Positions 32,601 to 42,036 of a stretch of DNA of 64,000 nucleotides are shown here, one piece after another. The position numbers and the translations under genes were made by a program. Location of the stretch: NCBI RefSeq assembly GCF_018320785.1, contig NC_054881.1:21452275-21516274 (forward strand), given 5' to 3'. Below the pieces are notes generated by a model that ran no database searches, was not told the DNA's origin, and worked only from the letters and a program-made list of their open reading frames with translations. How positions within the stretch are numbered: the stretch's first letter is position 1; each line of letters begins with the position of its first letter. Source of the DNA: Cheilinus undulatus (Eukaryota; Chordata; Actinopteri; Labriformes; Labridae).

Positions 32601-35600
32601 TTTTCAAAGCAGCTTTAACTAACAACCAATTATTAATAATAATATAGTAATTCACCATAACATAGAGAAGCACCGGGATAGAGCTAACTGTGTTAACTGC
32701 GATTTAACAACTGATTTGGTAATGAAAAGTTAGAGTACTCAACAGTTTTACTGTGGGATATGGGATTCCTTGAAGTTATCAAACAAGACCAAACAAGTCT
32801 TGTTTACTTTCCTGTCTGGTACTGATAGAAACATATGACCAATCAACAATTTACATATGATCAATAACTACCATTGTCCATGTCTTTCATTATTATTTCG
32901 TGTCAAAGGTGATTACCTTTCACCATTCCATGTATCCACTCTGGCAAAGTCCTTGTAGTTTTCCTCACCAGTGAAGAACACATAGTCACCATCATTGGTA
33001 GCATTGGCCTGAGAGGAAAAAAGACATTTTCAACAAACAGCTCTCAACATTAAAAAGACTTAAAAGTAACATCATATGTTTCATTATTACCTTATAAAAA
33101 AGTCCAAAAAAGTCATCCAGATCAGGCTCGAATGCTTTGAGGGCTTTAAGCAGACTGTCTTCATATCCCCACAGCAGCTGTCCCACTGTGCGGGTAGTGA
33201 ACAGGCCCGTGTCTGTAGCTCTCATGTAGGAGGCGATCAGATTGGATACGATAGTGTCATCTTTAAATCTGTCCATTACCGTCTACAAAAAGACACCAGA
33301 GAGAGAACTATGTTAAAAAACAATATGTGACATTATGCACTGAACTGCAGAATTAAGGAAAGACATACAAGTCTGCAGAGTTGATACTTCTTCATTTGTT
33401 ACATGTAGGACATACTGATCCATTTTCTCTTAAATTTTCAAAACTACTGTCTTTTTTCTTTTAATTTTAATTTGTATGTAAAGCATTTTGTGCTTCATTG
33501 TTTTGTATGAAAACTGCTAAGCAAATTAAATTTGATTGATTGATAAAATAAATTCCCCATAATGCGTTGCCAATCATTATCAGTAATAAATGCTATTCTG
33601 TGACTTACCACTGCAGGGATGTTGATGGTCCTAAAGACGTCACTCTCTGGACCTCGGGACATGTTTCGCTGGAAAACGTACGTCTTAGTGTTGACTGCTG
33701 CAACTTTAGAGCCGTTACTTTGGAAGTTCACCTGCTCCATGGGCCGATACTCTCTGTGTGGGAATATAATTTCATAGTTACTATGCATGTAGTACATGAA
33801 CATGAGACTGCATAGAAAATGCTATCATTGAATAATTTTAAAGATGTGAGACATATAACGTCAATCTATTCAGATTAACTACCTAATTCATTCAAGCCTA
33901 TATCTACTCTCAAAGGCTACGTTCACACTGCAGTTAAAAGAGACCTGAATCTGATTTTTTTACCGACATGTGACTCTTGTCTGATTTTTCTCTGACAGTT
34001 CAAATCACATTGAATCTGACCTTTTCGAATCAGAATCAGGCCACATTCGAATGTTGTTCTAAATCAGATACGTATCTGATCTTTTGGAAGTTGACTGCAG
34101 TGTGAACAGGCAAACAAAAAAATCAGATCTGTGAAAAGATCAGAATTGAGCATTAAGGCCTGCAGTGTGAACGTAGCCAAAAGGACATTGAGATTTCCCT
34201 TATTTCCAAAGCCGTTGAAGTAATAAGGAAAGAGGAAAAGGTATCCTATTAGGATTTAAATTCATCTGAGGTGTTGGTAGCCTTTTGAAATGTCTAGATG
34301 GCCCATGTTCAGAGGGTGCTGTTCTCAAAGCGGATGGCTCTGGTTCAAATCCAACCTGTCCTGTCTCTCAAATAAAGGCACAACTGTTACAAAAAAACAA
34401 CCTTAAAAGGATTTATATTCACGTGACTATGATTCACAAGCATCCACATCTTTTTAGTAGTAGCGCAATGGTTGCAGCTGCTGTGATATATTCAGTGACG
34501 ATTAGGGAGTGTGAAACTCTTCATCAAAGCCTGCACTTGGTGCCTGAAACTGCTCCAACTATACAGAGCAGGGATTTAGAACAGATCTTGGAGTGCTTTA
34601 AGTATGACCATACATGCACCAGAAATAAAAGGAAACACCAATCTAAGGTGTGAGCAATTTAACCAACCCAAACTAGGTTTATAGGCCCATGAAACTTCAA
34701 CATCCTTGTCAGTAAGATCACAGCAATATAATCAAAGTGAATTAAACTTTACAGTCTTGTGAAATAGATGTCTTTTGGCACAGAAAATTGTTTTTGGGAA
34801 AGAAGGAAGGACAAATATACATACCCAGGGGATGCAATTCTTATTTCTAAATGTGACAAATATTGTGCAAAGCTAGTATGTCATAAGTTGTGAATTGGGG
34901 AAGCAAACTGCTTCAAACTAGCTCAACAAAGGACCACAGCATCCATTTATGGATAGAGCTTTTTACAAAGTAAGCAAAATCAAATCTTTAAGACTGCTTT
35001 GAAGAATCTGTGAGGCAGTTTTGGAGTGTTTGATCCGGAGGATGCTTCCCCAAAAGGGTGAACTATGTTCATACATTTACCCAACTAATGACGTCATTTT
35101 GGCAGTTATTCTTCACAGTCGAAATATGATTCATCACGTACAACAATCTGCTTTAAGAGTCCTTAATAGATAGCTGACAGATTCAAGGAAGTTTTAAGTC
35201 TCTTTGATGTTAACATTGAGTACTATAGTACTATAGTACTGTAATCATTCACTTTCCCTGTTATCTTTGTATCTTTCTACCCTCTTTGTGTTTCAGTTGA
35301 TCAAGTCATCATCTTTCAGGAACCCCTCCACCTTGAGGAATGACAGCTTTTGTTTCCAACATCAAAGTGTTAAAGGTTCTTATCTTATTATAGATTAGAA
35401 AACACTTGAATGTTGTTTCTGTATGGACCTGTTCCAGAACTGTGGTCCTGTTTTCTGCTTCATTTACCATATTTTCATGGTGTTTCAGTTCTGCTCTCAC
35501 CTGTACGTATACGGTCCAACCTCCACCACAGCAGGCCTGTCCCCATCCAGCACTTCCATGGGATTGGTCACATTAAAGAAGTAAAACTGCATGTAAATAG

Positions 35601-36437
35601 GGGCTGGTGGATTCTCCCAGGCCTTGTAAGCCTCTGTGCCATTCTTCAACACTACTTCCTGCATGGGGACAAAGAGCAGTGGGTTACCTTATTCTGCACA
35701 GTAAAGAAAAAAAGGCATGACTTTAGACGAATAATCTGCTGCTGACTTGGCTTTCCTCCCATCATATGACAAAAGCCACTGCTGCATGGGGAAATCTCCA
35801 TGTGGGTTAGCTGTCTTTATGGCCATTTACGTTACCTAAAGCCAACCAAATAATATGTGAACGGAGTATATTGCAATGCAGGGAAAGTCTAAAAAAACTG
35901 TAATAACAGTTTATGGTATTTAGATAGTAATACAATCACTAAGTATTTACATATCATGATAATGCTAGAAAAACAGCATCAGGTGGTCAATTTAGCATTA
36001 CAATACCTGAAATTTACAGCTTAAATGTTGTGTACAAGGAAATATTTGTACTCGATGGAGGTAGCAGAGGCTGTCACAACATGTTTAACTTATGAAGCCA
36101 TTTCGTTTTACTATTATTCTCTTGTAAATGAGGTATAAATACAGCATTGTCCTCATTAGCGGACGGGAGTGGCGCATTCATGAAAGAGCTGTCTTTGATC
36201 TTTTCGTCTTAAAAAAGCTAACATTGTCTCTATCTAAGACGTCAAGAGAAGTGTTATTTGTACTAAACATTCATCTGATTGTGTTATCAAACGTTAGCAT
36301 GATGCAGGGCTTACCTTTTCAACCACCGACTGTAGAAAGTGAGGAAACACGTTAGACAATACCAAAGAAATACCCAGGATCAAAAATAAAATAGAAAAAA
36401 TTCCGGTGCTGTAAATGCAGCATGATTTCAGTGGCAT
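23640..36437 (-). CDS. scarb2: Lysosome membrane protein 2 (scarb2/LIMP-2), complete, 12 exons
   Basis: SCARB2 is a CD36-family type III lysosomal membrane protein. It carries beta-glucocerebrosidase from the ER to lysosomes. Twelve exons join without a frame break into 482 residues (human 478). An N-terminal anchor (about residues 12-30) is followed by the luminal domain with CD36-family blocks ([64 protein letters not shown]). The C-terminal anchor is near residues 443-464 and the cytoplasmic tail ends ERQPLLSS. The tail carries the acidic dileucine lysosomal signal (ExxxLL; DERAPLI in mammals). Eight N-glycosylation sequons are visible. Exon 1 to exon 12: 36437-36315, 35658-35501, 33753-33609, 33282-33091, 33008-32917, 32227-32108, 27791-27613, 27473-27355, 26444-26371, 25570-25516, 25121-24969, 23678-23640. 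All introns are GT-AG. Fish carry more than one scarb2 copy, and which one this is was not decided. Confidence 0.97.
23679..24968. other. scarb2: scarb2 intron 11
   Basis: AT-rich and without a recognised repeat. Pure intron between the anchor exon and the sorting-tail exon. Confidence 0.5.
24969..25121 (-). CDS. scarb2: scarb2 exon 11: C-terminal anchor
   Basis: 51 codons beginning [20 protein letters not shown]. The membrane segment [20 protein letters not shown] follows and ends MCRQKIPE. Phase 0 at CCTGAG|GTGAGT. Confidence 0.96.
25516..25570 (-). CDS. scarb2: scarb2 exon 10
   Basis: Reads [19 protein letters not shown]. The acceptor follows a strong pyrimidine tract (CATTTTTTCCCAG). 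An N-E-S sequon spans the junction with exon 11. Confidence 0.95.
25950..26060. repeat. Possible retroelement end (ATTAATCCCAGAGGAA type)
   Basis: TACTTTTATTATTTTATTTT followed by ATTAATCCCAGAGGAACTTC and AAGCATCCAGTAGCAGC resembles the reverse complement of a fish retroelement 3' end (TTATTGATCCCGAAGGAAATTC-like). Lies in scarb2 intron 9. Confidence 0.4.
26371..26444 (-). CDS. scarb2: scarb2 exon 9
   Basis: Reads [20 protein letters not shown] and LSTF, matching LTGIILKAAKRFQINIYVKK. Phase 2 at TTCAG|GTACTC. Confidence 0.96.
26823..26985 (+). mobile_element. tRNA-derived SINE
   Basis: The A-box-like head is followed by CATGTACAAAGGCTAACGTC, a decayed B-box (CCTGAGTACAAATCTGGCC), the body GTGGCTCCTTTCCCCCTCTC and tail CTCTATCCACTGCCCAAAG, ending in A-rich ATAAATTAAAA. 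Same family as the inverted copy at 20395-20530. In scarb2 intron 8. Confidence 0.75.
27355..27473 (-). CDS. scarb2: scarb2 exon 8
   Basis: Reads [20 protein letters not shown] and then [18 protein letters not shown]. Phase 0 at AATCCG|GTAAAA. Confidence 0.97.
27613..27791 (-). CDS. scarb2: scarb2 exon 7: conserved cysteine block
   Basis: Reads [20 protein letters not shown], then [20 protein letters not shown] and NVSVCKQ, the most conserved CD36-family segment. Cysteines positioned for luminal disulfides and two sequons (NLT, NVS). Phase 1. Confidence 0.97.
28605..29260 (+). mobile_element. hAT-like repeat fragment with internal module shared at 60.3 kb
   Basis: It begins GGGCCTGAACGATTTGCAAA followed by an ATTGTGATTTTTTTT/TGCGATTGTGATTTAAT stretch, typical of a common fish hAT-type repeat. 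Its internal part (about 28950-29180) is homologous to the reverse complement of 60270-60460. The right boundary is not clear. In scarb2 intron 6. Confidence 0.55.
29652..30150. mobile_element. hAT-type non-autonomous element with perfect 8-bp target duplication
   Basis: The ends are TAGGGCTGGGCAATT and rc AAGGGCTGAAGTGCAATT. Identical flanks GTGCAGAG lie at 29644-29651 and 30151-30158. 499 bp without transposase, inside scarb2 intron 6. Confidence 0.85.
30160..31270. other. scarb2 intron 6, unassigned part
   Basis: AT-rich. Several chance ORFs but no conserved frame or recognised repeat. Confidence 0.4.
31275..31560. repeat. Possible dispersed repeat (CAGAATCAGCTTCATTAACC type)
   Basis: ACTCAGAATCAGCTTCATTA followed by ACCAAATATGCAGGC resembles the fish repeat AGAATCAGCTTTATTGGCCA. 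The rest is too diverged to bound. Confidence 0.4.
32108..32227 (-). CDS. scarb2: scarb2 exon 6
   Basis: Reads [20 protein letters not shown] and then [20 protein letters not shown], matching LDWWITDKCNMINGTDG in the family. Phase 2. Followed by the largest scarb2 intron (4.3 kb). Confidence 0.96.
32917..33008 (-). CDS. scarb2: scarb2 exon 5
   Basis: Reads [20 protein letters not shown] and then [10 protein letters not shown], matching the [20 protein letters not shown] block. One sequon (NAT). Phase 2. Confidence 0.96.
33091..33282 (-). CDS. scarb2: scarb2 exon 4: enzyme-binding helical region
   Basis: 64 codons beginning [20 protein letters not shown] and containing [20 protein letters not shown] and DDFFGLFYK. 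In mammalian LIMP-2 this helical bundle (about residues 145-210) binds beta-glucocerebrosidase. Confidence 0.96.
33465..33545 (+). mobile_element. LINE 3' tail remnant
   Basis: TGTATGTAAAGCATTTTGTG, then GCTAAGCAAATTAAATTTGA and a TTGATTGATTGAT repeat end, like L2-type LINE tails (TGCTATATAAATAAAGTTGATTGATTG). Between scarb2 exons 3 and 4. Confidence 0.55.
33609..33753 (-). CDS. scarb2: scarb2 exon 3
   Basis: Reads [20 protein letters not shown], then [20 protein letters not shown] and TINIPAV. This matches the RELRNKANIQF...RTLNIPVLT stretch of LIMP-2. Phase 0 at GCAGTG|GTAAGT. Confidence 0.96.
33915..34178. mobile_element. MITE with perfect 19-bp inverted repeats
   Basis: The ends GGCTACGTTCACACTGCAG and its exact reverse complement bound 264 bp. 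Internal AATCAGAT/ATCTGAT motifs recur in both orientations. AAA flanks both sides, compatible with a 3-bp duplication. No coding capacity. In scarb2 intron 2. Confidence 0.85.
34290..34390 (+). mobile_element. tRNA-derived SINE fragment
   Basis: The B-box CTCTGGTTCAAATCCAACC is followed by a short body and tail CTGTCTCTCAAATAAAGGCA, as in other fish SINEs. In scarb2 intron 2. Confidence 0.6.
35501..35658 (-). CDS. scarb2: scarb2 exon 2
   Basis: The acceptor CCCATGCAG is followed by [20 protein letters not shown] and the [10 protein letters not shown] block with two glycosylation sequons. The exon ends at VEVGPYTY-R, with the Arg codon split (phase 2). Confidence 0.97.
35659..36314. other. 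scarb2: scarb2 intron 1
   Basis: Intron with donor GTAAGC and acceptor CCATGCAG. No repeat recognised. Confidence 0.5.
36315..36437 (-). CDS. scarb2: scarb2 exon 1: cytoplasmic start and N-terminal anchor
   Basis: [20 protein letters not shown] begins with a short CC-containing cytoplasmic tip, as in the family (MGRCCFYTAG). The hydrophobic anchor follows, then [11 protein letters not shown] and GAAAAG|GTAAGC in phase 0. Confidence 0.93.
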
Positions 36438-36600
36438 GATGATACAGCAGAGTGCTATTCAAGGTGAAATGGGTGTTTCTTTCACGGATATAAGCTAAAG
36501 TGCGTGTTTGTTTTGATGGCAAGGGAACTTACTCGGCATTGCAAAGATACGCATCCGGTACCAAGCACTTAACTGTTACCACTTCCGGTTTCGTTGACTG
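36438..36600 (-). promoter_or_regulatory. Probable scarb2 promoter region with ETS-type site
   Basis: Just upstream of exon 1 on the minus strand lies ACCGGAAGTG (36580-36589), a strong ETS/GABP motif found in many housekeeping promoters. No TATA box near it. The transcription start is not determined. Confidence 0.45.
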
Positions 36601-37941
36601 TTCAACGGCTAGTCAAAGCAGATGCCTCTCAGTCAAAGTACTGAGCCGTGACAAGTATCTTACATTGATTTTATTAGTATACTTAATTAAATATATGGTC
36701 CTATGTATATTTACTAAATTTATTTATTATTTAAAAGAGGACAAAATAATGTTGTCCACTTTAGCAAACCGTTGAAAGCAAAATGTAGGGCAAGGAAAAC
36801 TATCTTGACCACTGTCACTCTTTGGACCCTATCACATGTTTGTAACGTCATCCAGGAACCGCAGTCGTTTTTTTTCAGATGCTTTTAAATGTAGGTTATC
36901 TAAAATGTTGACTAATACTGTCTTGTAAGATAAACAAGCTTTGAAATTCCCTAAAATGCGCACAAAAACATCAAAAAGGGGTTTCAAATGAGCAAAAATG
37001 AACCATATTTTTTGCTGGTTTTGAATAAATCAAAGACTCCCTCTGTATGGGCCTAGCTAAACCACAACAGCGCAGTGCTTAAACAAGGCTGGTCACTTAA
37101 CATGTATCCGCAAACATTTGACAGTTATGATATAACAGAATTACATAAAACCAGATTGTTTATCAGTGACAATTCAGTCCAGTTGAACTGATGAATGATA
37201 GAATAACCATGTCGAAACTCAGCTTAAACTTGCGTTATCTGAGTGCAAACAAAACCAGGGATTTCATTGCAACAATGTTTTTGCAGGTGAAAATAGAACA
37301 GCTCCCTCTTCTTTTGCACTATGACACTGGTTCAATGCTGCATTATGATCCCAAAGGCCCCCTCTCATTTTTGACAGCTACTTTCCGGTCATTTATTAAT
37401 CTGCATTGATTTATTATTTCCCCAACATGTTATTAAGCTTAACATAATAAAATATTTAGGATATTTGCTCTAAAAGTAAAACAGTAAGGTGTGTCTTCAT
37501 ACAATGTAAACAAGCATACAAATGTTGGTCATTTATAATCAGTTAATTTGCACAAAAACATATTTTGCCTTTATTTCTACAGTGTCATGACATATTGACG
37601 TGGAGGCTAATTTTAGCTTTTAAAAAATAAGAGTATTTTCAATATTCTAATATTCATTTTGCAGAACTCTTTAGTAAACAGTTTGTCCACAAGATGTCCC
37701 TGTGTTCACTGTTTGAAGACTTTATATCTGGCCTACATTCTTTGTTTGCCCATAAAGTGGAGTCATAACACTTGTTGAGTCAATATTTCTCTTAAAACGG
37801 GCCCCACCTTGGTGATGCAGACATACCAATGAGCCGGAGTCTGCCTTTTCACTCTCCCACTTCTTCTTTTAAATGTTTACATAGAGACTCTCATGTTACA
37901 TAATGCAAGTCTCATTTATGTGGGGTTATTTTTGAACAGCA

Positions 37942-37974
37942 GAAGTCCTGAAGACTTCAGGTCTTCAGGACTTC
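37942..37974. repeat. Perfect 14-bp inverted repeat with 5-bp loop
   Basis: GAAGTCCTGAAGAC, TTCAG, then GTCTTCAGGACTTC. The arms are exact reverse complements. Confidence 0.97.
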
Positions 37975-38865
37975 ATTTTTGAGACTGATCTGAAATTGAC
38001 TGTATAACAAATAGAAGCTAAAAAAAGTTTACATTTTTGTTTTTGGTTTATGACAAAGAAACAAGCAATGAGGTAGCCTAACATGATCTCGTCTTACCAA
38101 ATAGTATCGACATGACAGACTGACAATTCAGACATGTTCTTACCTGCATTAATGGGTTTTATTGTGGAGCAGTTGCATCATAGATTCATCACCAACATGA
38201 CACGTCTGACTGGTGGAGTTTCTTTATCTTAGAGATAAAATACACTGACTTTTAACACATTAAAATCATGTTATTAACAATTTTGAGAAAATTTGAATGT
38301 AATTTGTTAATTTTATTGTTTCAACATGTTTACAATTATAGACGTGTATCTATTTTGGTTTATTTACCTTTTACTTGTTTAGTGCTAAATCATATATTTA
38401 CCAGGCAATAAGCCCTATGATTATCATTTTGAGTCAGAGAAGTCTTAAAAATCATCTAAATTGCTGTCTTAGATTTCAAAATGTTTGATAATTTTTGAGG
38501 TGAATCAAGAAAATAAATGATATTGCTCTAAGTAGCCTCATTAGGACCTAATTGAATATATCTTTTGATTTAAATCTTTTGATCAGAGCATATTTAACTC
38601 AATTGCCATGGTGTTATATTTAATACTTTCTGAGTTTATAATTCTCACAGATTCTGAGTTAAATTTACACTTCTGAAAGTGCTATAATTTAAACTATCCT
38701 ATATTGCTAGTTTTTAACACTTACAGTGTTGTTTTTTATGCACTAAAGTGTACTTTTAACCCAATATTGTGCTATTTCCTTTGGTGATGGCGAGCAGGTA
38801 TAAAGAGCCAGTTTTTTTATGTGAATGATAAGTTCGGGACCCTGTTTGAGAGCAGTTTTCATCAT

Positions 38866-38898
38866 CTTCTTCTTCTTCCTCTTCTTCCTTTGCTCCTT

Positions 38899-38935
<37 letters not shown>
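38866..38935. repeat. (CTT)n and (ATT)n microsatellites
   Basis: A CTT/CCTCTT run is followed by about 11 pure ATT units from 38902. Confidence 0.95.
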
Positions 38936-38936
<1 letters not shown>

Positions 38937-40353
38937 ATATTTTGAGTATGCCTGTGTGTATTTGATCGATTAGTGGGGACCATCTTTTTCCAACATTGCT
39001 CTACAGGAAAACCGTGCAATGGGGCAGGAGCTTGATGGTGTAACATTGTTTTATCAGGTGTGCCTTACAGCCCACAGTACACAATACAGCCCCCAGATTT
39101 CATCTGACCCACAACGTATTTATAGGAGACAGTATATTTTGAAAAATTAGCATAACTGGAGTTAAATATCTTTTCAAATATCAATCATATGTCATGAAAA
39201 TATTCAATTTGACAGGCCAAATAAGCCAAACTAGTACCCAAATGAATAGCTGTTTCTGTCCTTTTGGTGGGCTGAGCCAGTTGACCATAATCACTAAAAA
39301 TAGCAAGAATTCCTATCATTATTTCCTTGCACTTTGAGTGTAAATCTGAATTGTTCACAATGTTAAACTTTGACAGGTATCAAAGATTGTCACCTTGTAC
39401 TGAACACCTTTGGCAAGATCATGCTTTCTGGCAAGGATAGAGGAAGAATCAAATGCAGAGCCAGAAACCACCCTTTGCAGTAAATCAACACATCACCCCC
39501 TACCAAATACCATCCCATGCCACAGATGGAACGTGACTAACTGAGTGGAAAACTTCACTCAGGGTGCAAGAGTGTCTTACATCAAAAACAACAACAATCC
39601 ACCAGAAACACAAGCAAAGGAATCACAGCAGGGACCACTGTACAACTTGCAACATCTATATATTTTGAAAATATAAATACATCTTGAAATGGCAGTGGAT
39701 GGAGCTTAAATCAGGGCTTTTTACAGAATTGAATCAATTACACTTTGGGAGTTAAAATCAACTCTAAAATGTTTAACACTGAGATATCAACACTCTAGTG
39801 TTTGTTGTGCACACAAAAACCCACACAAATTACAGGAATTTGAGTAAATGTATTAAGTGACTTTCCACCCCTGCTGTTTACTGACACCACGTTTGAACTG
39901 TTTGTCTTTAATGTCACTGCATGAAAAGCAAGTGAAAAACAAGTTCTAAAAACCTCCGTGTTGTAATTCCCCCTATTTATGGGGGTGCAATTGGCTACTA
40001 ATTTTTTTATTGTCATAGAAACGCCTACTAGTCGGTATATTTGAAAATAAAGACAGATTTCAATATGTGATAGTTAATATTGGAGCTCTACATGGAAGTA
40101 GGGCAGCCCAGCCATGTTTTGGGGAGGGGGTCGTGAGTTCAAAGGACCGATTAAAAACATAAACATAGCAGTAAAATCAGAAGATGAAATATTCATAAAA
40201 GAGAAAGTATGATTTTGTTCTACAATAATTTCTCGTAATCGGGACGTGTAAGCGTGGTTTTGTGCGAAATGCCCCTTTAATCAGTGCATGAATGGGGCAC
40301 AAAGGAGAACAGAAGAGGGCTCGCTCACCGCGGTCACGAGAGCACTTGGGGAG

Positions 40354-40361
40354 TGACGTCA
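40354..40361 (+). promoter_or_regulatory. CRE in the rai14 promoter
   Basis: A perfect TGACGTCA palindrome in a CpG-rich patch (about 40230-40660), just upstream of the inferred first exon. Confidence 0.5.
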
Positions 40362-40384
40362 CTTTCCTAAACCGGGCAACAGCC

Positions 40385-40645
40385 GCTGAGTTGAGTTGAG
40401 TCGCGAGCGAGGAACAGGCAGGAGTCCGTGAACGGCTCAACTTTTAATGTATGCTGGCCGAGGTGGGACAGTGTTTGTAGGAGCTCCGCTTCTTTTACTC
40501 TGCTTTATGCATCCTCTTGCTAGGCTCAGCCAAACAACAGCGCGCTGTTTCCTCACCGGGTCGGTAGCTAATCTGGTTTTGGCACAAAAAGCGGTTGTGT
40601 GTCTTTTATGTGTCCAGCTCTCCTGCGACTCCAGCACATTACAGG
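40385..40645 (+). other. rai14: Probable rai14 5' untranslated first exon
   Basis: CpG-rich sequence ending in a strong donor, ACAGG|GTAAGT. The start is approximate. It would splice to the acceptor CTACTCCACAG at 41954. An ATG at 40447 opens a frame running past the donor; in the spliced message it would end four codons into exon 2 (70 codons in all). It resembles no known protein. Confidence 0.6.
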
Positions 40646-41954
40646 GTAAGTGTGTCCACTTAGTTCATATCATGTAAGTAATTGTTGGTCGACACACTGC
40701 TTCGCAATTTGTACACAAAGCCTGTTAAAGTAAATGTTAGCGATAATTCAAAGAACTCGCGTGCATGTACCAAGCGTCCAATTGATATTTAAATGATTAG
40801 TGTGCATGGTACGTCGCGCGCATTTGATACTTTTGGTGCTAAGGCAATGCTACCCGTGTTTGTGCATGAATTCATGCATGACTTCTATTGTTAGGTATGC
40901 AGATATTCACAGGTAGCTGCCTGATAAGCTGATCTGTTAATTTTTAGTATTGCATACAGTTATTAAGGCAAAGTTTGCCCCCTGACTATTAGACAGCAGA
41001 CTGCTGTCTGCTGCTGTCAGAATGTTATAAATATCAAATCAGTTTTCTAATATAAACGATGTTCAAAATACACTACCTCCGTTTTCCGTTTTTAAATCCT
41101 CTGCCATAGAAATAGGGGTATTATAAACAGCAGTAGCTACACTGACAACTGCTACACATATTGAATTTGTTATTCAAATATGGACTAATGTGAAAGGCTT
41201 GAATGCTGCCAGAGGAGCTCAGACATGGCTGTCCTTGATGCACCCACATACAATACACCCCCTCTGGCACATCACTATCTGCCCACACAGAGGCTCTTAG
41301 AAATATGAATTATTCGTTGTAACTTTTGCTTTGTGCCTGCAAATATTTATGAATGCATAAATTGTAGGATATTTTTCCTCCAGGACATAATCATTGCAAG
41401 AAGGCTCAAATTGCTAAAGTGGAGTGCTCAGTTTAAATACTAACAGACACAGAGGAAGCTGGAAATCATATTAATGAAGGAAGTTGACTGGAATGCTCAC
41501 AAGAGAGTTTTGGGAGTAAATCATTCACAGGGTCATTTCAGGCATGAAATTTTGGAAATTGCTCAAGGCTGTTTAGGCACACAAGTACAGTCACCAGACA
41601 TCCTCCAGGGGTTTCTGGTAAATTTAAAACATCCTTAAAGGAAACAATAGAAAGCTGGATGCCAGCGACAGGTTTAAATTAGAATAACTTGGGTGTTCAA
41701 ACTCATTGTGAAAACTTTTACACTTAAAGCTTTCTCTTTCACCCACTCGGACTGAATATTAAGGCTTAAAAAAACTTTTTTAAAACACAAACACATTTAC
41801 AGACTGCTGCTCTGGACACGTACATCCGTACACATAATGCACTTTCATGCATTTGGCAGCATGAAGTGATTTGTATGTATAGTAGTTTAGTCTTCAATAG
41901 AAGTTACAGAAGTCGTAATAGTGAGTTTAAACGTCTGTGTTTGCTACTCCACAG
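40646..41954. other. rai14: rai14 intron 1
   Basis: GT-AG intron, with no repeat or conserved coding segment recognised. Confidence 0.5.
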
Positions 41955-41984
41955 CCCTGACGGAGTGATTGAGTGAGCGACTGC

Positions 41985-42014
41985 ATGGACCGGATTGAAC
42001 ATGAAGAGCCTTAA
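41985..42014 (+). other. Upstream ORF overlapping the rai14 start codon
   Basis: The ATG at 41985 opens a 9-codon frame that ends with TAA at 42012-42014, inside the rai14 reading frame and out of phase with it. Confidence 0.6.
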
Positions 42015-42036
42015 AGCCAAGTTCAGAAAAACTGAT
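42001..42036 (+). CDS. rai14: Ankycorbin (rai14), first coding exon only
   Basis: RAI14 (ankycorbin, retinoic acid induced 14) is a cortical-actin-associated protein with N-terminal ankyrin repeats and a long coiled coil. The exon runs from acceptor TACTCCACAG|CCC (41955) through 46 nt of leader to MKSLKAKFRKTD and the donor ACTGAT|GTAAGT in phase 0. The 12 residues match the mammalian N-terminus (MKSLKAKFRKSD), which continues TNEWNKNDDRLL in the next exon. I looked for that continuation on the plus strand up to the window end and did not find it, so the following intron exceeds 22 kb and the ankyrin and coiled-coil exons lie outside. The identification rests on a short match, but the position, phase, promoter and splice sites all agree. 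Confidence 0.82.

Larger units (their letters stand above)
36780..40320. other. Intergenic DNA between scarb2 and rai14 (divergent)
   Basis: AT-rich spacer between two divergent promoters. It holds a perfect palindrome (37942-37974) and simple repeats (38866-38935). No gene or known repeat family was recognised in the rest. Confidence 0.45.

Noticed and set aside
34285-34653. 122-codon plus-strand ORF in scarb2 intron 2
   Set aside because: Begins in a SINE fragment, with no similarity to a protein.
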